Assembly (NCBI RefSeq): GCF_017591425.1
Contig: NW_024467101.1
Coordinates: 13,776,918 to 13,840,917, forward strand
Direction of reading: 5' to 3'
Source: Ochotona curzoniae
Taxonomy: Eukaryota > Chordata > Mammalia > Lagomorpha > Ochotonidae
Length of the DNA: 64,000 nucleotides
The translations under genes and the position numbers were made by a program. Below are positions 1-9,210 of this stretch, in pieces. Numbering within the stretch: position 1 is the first letter of the stretch; each line of letters starts with the position of its first letter. Below the pieces are notes generated by a model that did not search any database, had not been told where the DNA came from, and saw only the letters and a list, made by a program, of their open reading frames with translations.

Positions 1-175
1 AGCCAGCTTCTTCCCACACAAGTACAGGGACCCCATAGATTTGGGCTATCCTCTGCTGCTTTTCCGGGCATGTTAGTAGGTAACTGGATCGGAAGTGGAG
101 CAGCCAGGTCTCGAACTGGCACCCATATGGGATGCCAGTGCCTCAACAGGCAGCTTGATCTGCCCTGCCACAGCA
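1..175 (-). mobile_element. C-type SINE, antisense, cut by window edge
   Basis: On the minus strand this reads as the front part of a lagomorph C SINE. The 'cccatatgggatgccagtgc' block (the head read backwards) and the 'ttttccgggca' block (from the GGGAAAGCAG motif) are both recognisable. It lies inside the last intron of CIT. The 3' part of the SINE lies outside the window. Confidence 0.75.
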
Positions 176-630
176 CTGGACTCTTTGTGGGCTTTTTGAA
201 GTTTCCAGAAGAAGGGCTGCACTATGCCAAGGAGGCTGTCCCATTCCTAGAGACCACACACTGCACAGTGGTGCCACCTTTCTGTCTCTTGGCAGGGCTG
301 AGTCCCTGGGGGGCATCCTTTAATGCCGCTTGTGGTTTACTGTGGGCACCTTTACTGGTAAAGAAAGAGGGAAAAGCCCTCCAGATGTCTTTCTCCCTTC
401 TGATTTACCACTGAAACTGCATGTGTGTGCGTGCACGCAGCAGAGAAATCCACAGACAGCTTTGGGGCCTGTTCAGCAACTGCCCTTCCCTGAGCCCAAG
501 CCCCAGCACTCGCTGCAAGCTGCTGCGAACTCCTGTGTGGACGGGATAGTGAGTTGAGCGCAGCAGCTTCTGGGGCCGGATGGGCTGAGCTGGCTAAACC
601 GCCCACCTTCTTCCCCACTTCTGTTCCTAG
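176..630 (+). other. CIT: End of the last CIT intron
   Basis: No coding exon is visible here. The stretch ends in a pyrimidine-rich tract, 'cccaccttcttccccacttctg', closing with TTCCTAG at 624-630, which is a good splice acceptor for the final CIT exon. The penultimate CIT exon must lie before position 1. Confidence 0.7.
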
Positions 631-654
631 GTCTGGGACCAGTCTTCAGTATAA
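631..654 (+). CDS. CIT: CIT last coding exon (citron Rho-interacting kinase C-terminus)
   Basis: After the acceptor TTCCTAG the sequence reads V-W-D-Q-S-S-V-stop in frame 1 of the exon. Citron (citron kinase, a very large serine/threonine kinase of the cytokinetic midbody, with a neuronal isoform lacking the kinase domain) is reported to end in the class I PDZ ligand QSSV, which binds PSD-95 family proteins. The rest of the gene lies before position 1. The call rests on the exact terminal motif, the splice acceptor directly in front, the long 3'UTR-like sequence after it, and the position and direction relative to PRKAB1: in human the CIT and PRKAB1 genes converge tail to tail. The exon opens on a whole codon (phase 0). 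Only seven residues are visible, so domain content cannot be judged here. Confidence 0.85.
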   Translation, partial: VWDQSSV

Positions 655-2751
655 GTCTCAGCCAGAAAAAAACAACTCCTCATCTTAACCTGCAGGAAAA
701 TACCAAACACACTATGGAACTCCGCTGAAGGGGACTCCAGCGCCTGTCTGCTCAACGGCTCCCTGGCACGGTTGGGCCCAGACAGACCCGCCTCGGCACA
801 GACGCCCGTCCCCAGGAGGTGCAGGCGGCTCAGGCGCCCCCTCAGGCGCCCCCTCAGCCCCCCTCAGCGCCTTCCTGCAGTCATCTCTTTGCACTTTGTT
901 ACTCTTTCTCATGAACTTTTGTAAAGCTTTAGCCTGTACCAGTTCATCCAAGGACACCAACTGCAACCCCCCGACTAACTACAGCGTGGTTAGAATCCTA
1001 TTTAGCTACTCAAAGACCATAGGGTTGGTTGGTTTTTCTTTTGGTTTCATTTTATTTCTGGTTTATTTTTTGTTTGTTTGTTTTTAAGACAACAGAATTC
1101 GTAATAGATTTGAATAGCAATGTAGTTCCTGTTGCAGTCATTTTTAGCTAGATCTCCCCATCAGGTCTCTGCTACTGAAGCGTAGTGTAGAAGAGTCCCC
1201 GTCGGTTGGCTAACCTCCTGCACCCACGTAGGCTCATTATTGGTCAAGTCCATTCTCATAGGTGGCCCTGTTTTACCCAGGGTGAAACTGTAGCCAAATG
1301 TTTACTGTTCTCATTGCCTTTTGCGGCCTTGCCGGCTTCCCTTCCCACCAGCTGAGAATGTACGGAGGTCATTGGGCCTCAGCTCGGAGGCAGTGACTTG
1401 GGGCCAAGGGACCTCTCCGAGTTTTCCTTCCCACCCCTTGGCATCATCCACCCAGCCTGCTATTCCCCCCGCTTGCCATTGTAGCTCTGGCCAGGAAAGC
1501 ATGCAAAAGACCTGCTCCAAGCAGGGGGGCAGGGAGGGGTCCAGGGATGCCCACCTCCTTCCCATGAGGGCATAGCTCCCCGCTCTGCAATGGGGGAGAG
1601 GCCTGCCCAGGAGTTTGCATGGCGGTTCACTGCATGTGCTGCCCCCCTCCGACCTGGCTGATCCCTACCTGTATGAAGACCACCCTATTGCATAGCTCCT
1701 GCCGACTCAAGACCCTCTGACCACTGACCAACGAACTGGCCACCCCAAGCTGCAGCCTGTAGCACTGAACAAACAAAACACAAAAACGCTCAAGCCTTAC
1801 GACCAGAGAAGGATTTCAGCAAAGCCCCTCGCCACACTCAGTCCCCGCTCCACCCGCCACGCTCCCTGGCCGACTCCTTCGCGGGTGACTCTGTGTTCAC
1901 ACAAAATCCAGCACGGTTCTCCCCTCCTGCTCCCACAAAACTGTGACTTCCCAGATGAGCCTTTTCCTAGGGCTAGCCCCGAGACCAGGAAACTGGAGAA
2001 AGAAGCCGCAGCTCAACTCTTCCCACCCAGCCAGGGTGGGGAAGTCTCCCCTTAGGTGCAGTGCGGCCCCCACTAGGTCCCTCTCACCCCTCGGGGGAGG
2101 GCGAGATTCCTGGCAGCTGGCACAGAACCATCTTAGAGGCTCTGCAGTTGGCAAGCTAACTAGCGGCCTTACTTCTGCCTTTAATCTCCCACGAGGCACC
2201 TCTCGCTTTGGATTCTCCGCGCCTCTTAGGCACGCCTCGCTGACCGAGGCACATCCTGGGCGTAGGCTCAAAAGGTAGACCTGTTTCCACCGCAGCAGGT
2301 GAACATGACCGTGTTTTCAACCCGTGTGTGTCCGCAGTTCAGGTCGCTTTCCCGATCACAACCTTGGCCCAAATCCTGGCTCCCTTCCTGCTCGTCTCTT
2401 AACTAACCTAAGTGCTTTTCTTGTGTGAAATGCTCATGAACCTCCATGTCGTGGCACTGTTGACCAGCGTCTTGCTGTTGTGTTCCATGTGTTGCTTGGA
2501 GTCTTTAGGGTCATCCCTCCCTCTCCCCGACTCCCCTCCCTTCCCCAGGGCAGATCTGACCGAATGTTTGCTGAAGTGTCCGTCTCTTGGTCCACGAGTA
2601 TTTTTTGGAAAGGTCCCTGAACGTTGGTCTTTCAGTCTTGGCATTTCATTTCAGATCTCCATGAGCAATGGGCAGCTGATGCCCTGAAAGTGTATATCGT
2701 GTGTCTCATCTGTGAAAATGCTTCCCGCTCTATAGAACTAGCTCAACAGAC

Positions 2752-2759
2752 TGTACATA
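2752..2759 (+). promoter_or_regulatory. Candidate Pumilio element in the CIT 3'UTR
   Basis: TGTACATA matches the Pumilio RNA-binding consensus UGUANAUA exactly and lies on the sense strand in the A/T-rich distal 3'UTR. Binding is inferred from the motif alone. Confidence 0.4.
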
Positions 2760-3126
2760 TTTACAAGAAACTTTATATTCGTAAAAAAGAAAAACAAAAA
2801 AAGGAAATTGAATTGGTTTCTACTTTTTTATTGTAAAAGGTGCATTTTTTCAACACTTACTTTTGGTTTCCACGGTGGCAGGTGTGGACAGCCGCCCCTC
2901 CCAGAGAGGGTGGGGCGGGAAGCTCCGTGTGGCCACCAAGATGCCAGCAGGAAATAACCGTTACCACGAAATTGCTGTCAAAAGCTTCTTAGCATCAGTA
3001 AGAATCTAGGTCTCCAAAAGTACAGGCTTTTTTCTTCATTACCTTTTTTATTCTGAACGCAGAAGGCGAGGGAGCCATTCAAGATCCACCTTGAGAGGAA
3101 CGGACTTGGTTGTGGAACAATAGTGA

Positions 3127-3132
3127 AATAAA
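3127..3132 (+). terminator. CIT: Candidate CIT poly(A) signal AATAAA
   Basis: This is the first canonical AATAAA on the plus strand after the A/T-rich 3'UTR end. A T-rich stretch (CGTCTTTTCT) follows about 35 bases later, as expected for a downstream element. Use of the site is inferred. Confidence 0.5.
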
Positions 3133-3928
3133 GCAATGATCTCAAAACGCTGGCTGCCGTGCAGTCGTCTTTTCTCGAGAGACCCTGAGCACCCACCCCC
3201 TGGTGTCAGCCTGGGCTCGCTGTCCAGGCCTGGGGCCTTCCCTCTGCAAGGAGCCTCTTGCTCTTCGAGGGTGGGCTGGGAAAGCAGACTGGTAATCCTG
3301 GCGTAAAGACGGGCAGTGTTCTGAAACTGTGGCATTGTTGCGGTTTTATCAATATCCCACTATGAACTATGAATTTACAACATGAGGGTCATTTCCAGGA
3401 CTGCAGCACTGGGAACGTCCGTCAGCCCTCACCGGGACATTGTGAAGATCGCCCAGCTCCCCTGGTCACAGCCAGCCAGGAACACAGGTCGGCTTGGGAT
3501 ATCTTTTGCCCAGGATGGTAAGGCCATTGAGGGCTTCATAACATAGACTTCTGTGGGAGGGAGGAGTTAATTGTGGTTATTAACAATATAAACACTTAAG
3601 TCTCCAGCTGAATGAATATCGAAGTCTATAAGACAAATAGCTAATTTTAATTTTTGTAGTATAAACTGGCTTGAGCCAGATAAATATTGTTTTTGGCAAA
3701 TGGTAAACCTTTTTCATTTCCTGTTGCTTTTAGTCGTTAGTCTTATCTTCAGATTTTGATCTCAGACACAGAATATTCCATAGGCTAGTTCACTTCCCAG
3801 TCTGATACCTTGGCTGGGCCTGGGCTGTGACTGAAGCCGGAACTAGAGACCTAGTGCAGATCTTGCATGTGGTGGCAGGGAGCTAATGACTTGAGCTGTC
3901 CCCACGCCATCACAGGAAGCTGCGTCAG

Positions 3929-4267
3929 AGCCTGGCGCAGTGGCCTCGTGTCTGAAGTCTTCACGTTGCACATGCTGGGATCCCATATGGGTGCCGGTTG
4001 GTATCCCTGCTGCTCCATTTCTCATCCAGCTCCCCGCTTCTGTCCTGGGAAAGAAATGGGGGATGGCCCAAAGCCTTGGGACCCTGTACCCACATGGGAG
4101 ACCGGAAAGAAGCTCCTAGTTTTTGATCAGCTCAGCTCTGGCTGTTGCAGCCGCTTGGGGAGTAAACCAATGGATAGAAGATCTTTGTCTCTGTCTCTCC
4201 TTCTCTCTGTAAATCTGACTTTCCAATAAATAAATAAATAAATAAATAAATATATATATATATATAA
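3929..4267 (+). mobile_element. C-type SINE, sense, full length
   Basis: The copy runs from a 'gcctggcgcagtggcc' head through 'gggatcccatatgggtgccgg' and CTGGGAAAGAAATGG to 'ctttccaataaata'. Its tail expanded to (AAAT)n followed by (TA)n at 4226-4266. Confidence 0.9.
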
Positions 4268-4969
4268 AGATTTAAGCATGAGGCTAAATGTCAGTCCTTG
4301 CTAGTTTATCTTGGCTAAAGTCATCTGGGGTTACCATTTGGATTGTATCTGACTTTGCTTGGTTCCCTTTTTCTATTTTGCTGCCAGCCATAAAAGTGCC
4401 CAAATGTTGGCGCTTTCCATTAGACACATGCTCCTTCCAGGTACCTCCCTGGGGATGTTTCAGTTACTACCCTGAGGATGTCTGGCAGCCACAGAACACT
4501 TGCAAAGTTTGATGCTAAGAAGGAAGAAGTGAGCGAACGGACACATGACTCAGTGGCATCAAAGGTGAGGCCTGAGCTCCTGAGCTGCCACTCGGATTTC
4601 TTAAACAAGATCTTGCATTTCCTGCACTTACAACTTGAATTTCAGGAGAGTGAAGGCACTGACTGCATAGAAAGTGTCATAAGAGGGAAACCTGGGCCAC
4701 AAACGGTGGTCTGCCCCGACAAGCTGGTGGGCTTTCAGAATAGGGCCTCTTCCATGCTTAGGGCGGCCTGCAGTGGTGGACAAGCTAAGCTTTCAGTGGT
4801 CATGCGGCGGCCCCAGTGGCTGGCGCTGGGGGTTCTGGGCTGGGACAGATTAGGCTTCCCTCTTTCCCAGATGACAATGTGGTGGCATGTGGAGACATTT
4901 TGGTTGTCACATGGGCTATTGCTGAGCAGCCTGCAACGTACCTGAAAGTGGAGACCTCCACACTCCTGA

Positions 4970-4989
4970 CCACCACCACCACCACCACC
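4970..4989. repeat. (CCA)n trinucleotide tract
   Basis: About six CCA/ACC units lie in the CIT-PRKAB1 spacer. They are outside any supported exon. Confidence 0.9.
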
Positions 4990-6389
4990 CCAGTCACCAA
5001 GAATGATTTGATTCAAATAGTGTGGCGGTTGGTGAGCTGTTCTCATGGTCCTGGTAGTATTACTTTCTTGGCAGTGAGAATACTATTTGTGGTGTCTGAG
5101 GCATGTGGATTGTGGTTCAAGGCACACAATGTTTATGTGGGGAAAAAAGTCTTTATCATTTGCCTAATTAAACATGGCCATTTCCTAACACTGGGGAGGG
5201 AGAAGAGTGGAAATGTGGTCCGGGGGTGACCCTCTTGCCTACCCTTGAATCTATCAATTATTAATGGAACTCCACTGGCCCTGGATTGGTAACCAGAGGT
5301 ATAGGGAAGAACTTCAAAAATAACTTCACTGCTTTACGTAACTCACAGTGGTGTTCAGAGCCTTGCAATAGGAAAAAGGAAACTGGCTCTCAGGAGGCAC
5401 ATCAGGAGCTGGGATCGGAGTCTCCCAGATGGGACAGGCGAATTCACTGCAGGGGGGCAGAAGGTGGCAGTGAGCGCCAGCCTCCTTACTGGGGCAAAGG
5501 CCCTTCAGGTGTTTAAAGGAGATGGAAAGTAGGTAGTTGTGGGTTCCAGCCTTGAGGGCAGGGCCTAGGGGTACAGGTGCCACTCCAGAGGCAGTTGGCT
5601 AGGTCTGAGACTGGCTCCAAGTCGTAGAATTCCCATAAGAGATGGCTCCTGGAAGGGTCCTGTGGATGTTTTTGCAGTTAGTTGAGTTTTAGATTAAATG
5701 TCCCAAACTTCTTTGTTCTGTCCTTAAGATAATTACAGTTGTTGCTACAAGGCGGAAGTTTCTAGGCTGTCTCTCTCGGATCACCTTGTCAGGAGCAGTA
5801 GAGGAGAGGAAGTACGGAAGCAGAGGGGCGTGTTGGAACAAGATACCAGACACCGAGTAATTCCTCCTGGACAGGAAGCTAGTTTCCCATTGTTCCTTTG
5901 TCCACAGACAAGGTGCTGGCAAGGTTTTATTTTCTGTTGCTGGGTGTGAACGCCTTGTGGCTGTCTGATCATCCTGAGGGGTGGAAGGCTGCCCACATGG
6001 GGTAGTAACTGCCAGGGCAAGCTAGCTCACTGCTGCCAGTGCCCTCTTTTTAGGAGGGTCTTCATCCCATCCACATGAGCAGGAGCCTCTTAAAGGCCTG
6101 CCTGTTAACAGCATCCCACGAACAGCACCTGAACCTTGCAGGGGACACACTCAAACTCTGTCAGGGGAGGACTAGATAGTGGGAAAAGTGAATGCATGTT
6201 AAGAAATGAAATGGTGCTCCTTTATACAAGGAACTCCATTAAACCAAATGAAATTTCACCTTCACTATACTGGTTCCATCTCTGCCCCAACCCTGTTGGT
6301 TCTACTTCCACAGGTGGGAAATATATTTTAAAAGAAATTCCAACTGTCCCAGACATGTACAGTTTTGGGATCATTATTCACTAAACAAT

Positions 6390-6562
6390 ACAGCACAGCA
6401 AATATTTTCATGGGATTTACATTGTGTAAGTAAACCCAGCGACGACTTCAAGTACAGGGAGATGGTTATGGTCCAATGTGCTGTCACAGAAGGGACTGGA
6501 GCATCTGGATTTTGGTGACCCCACGGAGTCCTGGAAACAACCACCACAGCTCCCAAGGGATA
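6390..6562 (-). mobile_element. MER2-like (Tigger-derived) DNA transposon fragment
   Basis: The blocks 'ggactggagcatctggatttt' and 'ggagtcctggaaacaaccac' resemble the MER2 end, whose consensus I recall as running through 'gagcatccgtggattttgg'. It shows the same family features as the copies at 30345-30650 and 35283-35420, in the opposite orientation. Confidence 0.5.
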
Positions 6563-6964
6563 CTGCATTCACCTTTCAATCCTGTTCTACATATTAGTAA
6601 AAAAAAAATTTTTTTCATTTCAGTAATTTTTAAGCCTTGCCTTTGGCTCCATAAATTTGTTTGCATATACATTTCTGGAGGGAGAGATCTATCTTCATTC
6701 AAAAGCTATTTGAGTTAAGCTTTAACGTGTAACCACTCTTCACCCATATGCTAATGGAGCGAGTGCTACCTAGGTCACGGGGTGTCCTAACGTGACAGGT
6801 GGCTGAGCCTGGGACTCGTGCAAAGTGGGCCATTCCTGTTCCTCTGTGGTAAGGTCATTTCCATTTCCTTTGGCTTCCCGGGTACATGCCTTAATTGAGC
6901 TCTATGGCAACCATCCAGGCCATTAGGAATTTCCGTGTGTGTTGCTTTCTAAACAAAATGGGTT

Positions 6965-7224
6965 CTCTGGCCAGTATTGTGCCATAACAGATAAAGCTAC
7001 TGCCTGGGACGCTGGCATCCCCTGTGGGTGCCAGTTTGAGACCTGGGTGCTCCTCTCCTGATGCGATTCCCTGCTGGTATGCTCAGTAAGCAGCAGAGGA
7101 CAGCCAAAGTCCTTGGCCACTGCACACACAGGCAATCCTCAAGCAGCCCTGGGCTCCTGGCTTTGGCCTGGACTCTGAGGACATCTGGAGCGTGAACCAG
7201 CAAATGGAAGCTAGGAGAGACAGA
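6965..7224 (+). mobile_element. C-type SINE, sense (older copy)
   Basis: Diverged copy with 'gctactgcctgggacgctgg', 'tgtgggtgccagttt', 'gggctcctggctttggcctgg' and 'gtgaaccagcaaatgga'. It ends abutting an antisense copy, so the two lie tail to tail. Confidence 0.75.
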
Positions 7225-7455
7225 TCTTCCAACTGCTGGTTTACTCTCCAAATGGCCACCACAGCCAGAACTGAGCTGATCCAGAGCCAGGAGCTAGTTC
7301 TAGGTCTCCCATGTGGGTATAGAGGCTATCCTCCCCTGCTTTCCCAGACCGTATGCAGGGAACTGGAAGCTGGACATGAACCAGTACCCATATGGGATGC
7401 CAGTGCTGGCAGGCAGAGGATTAGTTTGCTACACAAATACACTAGCCCTACCTTT
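7225..7455 (-). mobile_element. C-type SINE, antisense
   Basis: It reads on the minus strand from the 'gtacccatatgggatgcc' head back to the 'ccaactgctggtttactc' region. With the preceding sense copy it forms an imperfect inverted repeat of about 230 bases per arm. Confidence 0.8.
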
Positions 7456-8161
7456 TAAATCTTGAAAAAATATATATAGTTTAAATATACACACAAGTGT
7501 GGAGAATGCCACCTGATGCCCACATCAAGTGTTTTCTGCCTGTGCCTTGGCTGCAGCCCCAGGACTCAAGGGGCTTCTGAGAGAAGACAAGTTCTGACTT
7601 TGACACTGTCTTCTGCACTGTGGGTACAGCCATCACATACTGGCCTTGCTGACCTCCCACATTTCTGCTGAGGCCAGGGGCTCCCTCTGAGCTGATTCAG
7701 GCCAGATTCTTCAATTCCTCTTACAGGTGGGGCCACAGTAGCACTGTCACAACACAGCTGCTTCTAACCAGGACTGTTGTGTTTCCTTCATGTAACTCCA
7801 GGAATTTCTAAGTGGCTAGTGCCATTAGCAGCACAACCCTGCTTGGAATGCTGCCCCCAATTCATTTGTAACTGTGTCCTGATGCCCATGAAATGGCAGG
7901 TGCAGATACTGGTAACCTTTGCTCACTCTGGGAGGAGGGACAGAGTGCTTTCCAGCCAATTCCATGAGTGCTCTGCCCTCACCAGCCAGGTCCACGATCC
8001 TTGATTCCCTAAGGAGCTAGACAAGCAAACATTCCCATCTGAGGATGCTGCCAGCCTAGCTAGGCCATTACCTCACTTCATGATTGCTGAAGTTGTCATG
8101 AAGTGTGGTTATGGCCATGTGTGGCCCAGGGGCAGCCTTATGCACTTGCCACAAGGATGGT

Positions 8162-8171
8162 AATAAATAAA
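8162..8171 (+). terminator. Overlapping plus-strand AATAAA signals
   Basis: AATAAATAAA holds two overlapping canonical poly(A) hexamers on the plus strand (8162-8167 and 8166-8171). They point the opposite way to the PRKAB1 poly(A) signal about 45 bases away. They could end an extended CIT transcript or be chance. Confidence 0.3.
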
Positions 8172-8194
8172 ATCAGGCTTCCTGTAAGTGCATG

Positions 8195-9132
8195 TTCAAA
8201 TTTGCTTTACAAACTTTATTCAAACTTGTATGTCAAGATGAAAACAATTGAGTGTTCTGAAAACAGTAACAAAAGCAGGGTATCCAGAACTCCGGTCTAC
8301 CGAGTGCATAGTGGAAACCACACCCATGCCAACAGTGGGGACAGGAGCTGCTACTGACAGGCGCCATGCCAGGGTGCCCGGGTGCGGCTCCCGGTTCTCT
8401 CATGGCCAACTAGGGCCCTGGCGCCGAGTGGGGTGGCACAGCTGTCATGAGAGGGGGTGGCTTGTGTGGCTTGGCAGCTCTCTTAAGATTATTGCTGAGC
8501 AGCTCCCATAATCTAGATTCTAGCTCTGGTGACTTCCAAGTTGACTGGGGCTGCAGGCCCAGCCGCCTTTGGTAACAGAAAGTTCTTAGTGCACATAGTA
8601 GAAGAGATGATTGTAAAACTTCATCTGGAAATCGGACAGCTTTGAATTTCTACAGAAATCGCATCCTTGTGAGTACAGGAAGGGAGCCGACGTATTGCTT
8701 TGATTATGAAGGATAGGTAAGAGTGACATGACTGAGCACCCACAGCCAGGCCATGACAGGCACCAGGACAGGAAGCGGCACAAGCCTTGTGTGACCTCTC
8801 TTCCTGCTTCCTGAATCTTGGCCAGCAGGTGGCTGGCACTCAGCTGGGGCTCTCTGCGAGCAGGTTGAGAGGCCCCATGTTCAGAACTGCACCTGTTGTC
8901 CAGTGCTGCACAGCCTCATGCCCCCAACTCACTTGTCTCTCGGGGCCCCCAAGGCCCACAACACCAGGAGGCCTTGGGAGACTGCACCTTCAGGGAGCAC
9001 AGGGCAGGTGTGAAGTGTCTTTGAGAGCGTGCACGATGAGCAATGTGTGGTCCGTCCCTCGGTCGGGGAAGCCAGAATATGTGGAGCGTGGTGGTGTAGA
9101 CTGCTCCCAGCCCACCACCAGCTCCTGGCTCA
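8195..9132 (-). other. PRKAB1: PRKAB1 3'UTR
   Basis: This sequence lies 3' of the PRKAB1 stop codon at 9133-9135 on the minus strand. It contains no SINE and ends about 20 bases past a reverse-complement AATAAA at 8215-8220. Longer alternative 3'UTRs reaching into the spacer cannot be excluded; another minus-strand AATAAA lies near 5925. Confidence 0.65.
8215..8220 (-). terminator. PRKAB1: PRKAB1 poly(A) signal AATAAA (minus strand)
   Basis: TTTATT on the plus strand gives AATAAA about 0.9 kb after the PRKAB1 stop. It is the first canonical hexamer in that direction. Confidence 0.6.
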
Positions 9133-9210
9133 TCATATGGGCTTGTACAGTAGGGTGGTGACGTACTTTTTCTTGTACCGATGGGTTGCACTAAGCACCA
9201 TCACGCCATC
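9133..9210 (-). CDS. PRKAB1: PRKAB1 coding exon 7 (residues 246-270 and stop)
   Basis: Acceptor CCTTTAG. It encodes DGVMVLSATHRYKKKYVTTL then LYKPI and a TGA stop at 9133-9135. This is the beta-strand tail that packs into the gamma subunit. Confidence 0.97.
   Translation of the reverse strand, partial: DGVMVLSATHRYKKKYVTTLLYKPI

Larger units (their letters stand above)
655..3150 (+). other. CIT: CIT 3'UTR
   Basis: About 2.5 kb of repeat-free sequence follows the CIT stop codon. No SINE interrupts it, in contrast to both flanks, which suits a constrained 3'UTR. The part from about 2290 to 2870 is A/T-rich and looks like the end of a mature transcript. The 3' limit is set at about 20 bases after the AATAAA at 3127-3132. 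An earlier end near 2850 is possible but has no canonical signal. Confidence 0.65.
3151..8194. other. Spacer between convergent CIT and PRKAB1
   Basis: About 5 kb lie between the CIT and PRKAB1 transcript ends. The stretch holds one full-length plus-strand C SINE, a tail-to-tail SINE pair, a (CCA)n tract and a MER2-like DNA transposon fragment. I see no exon-like sequence in the remainder. Confidence 0.6.

Noticed and set aside
1897..2278. Opposed open frames of 110-125 residues in the CIT 3'UTR
   Set aside because: They lie downstream of the CIT stop, lack splice signals and match nothing known.
3867..4229. Recurring open frames with LPACGLGKQSRTAQSLGTLH-like text, seen also near 16.8, 21.7, 25.5 and 63.3 kb
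   Set aside because: These are translations of C SINE copies, not a gene family.
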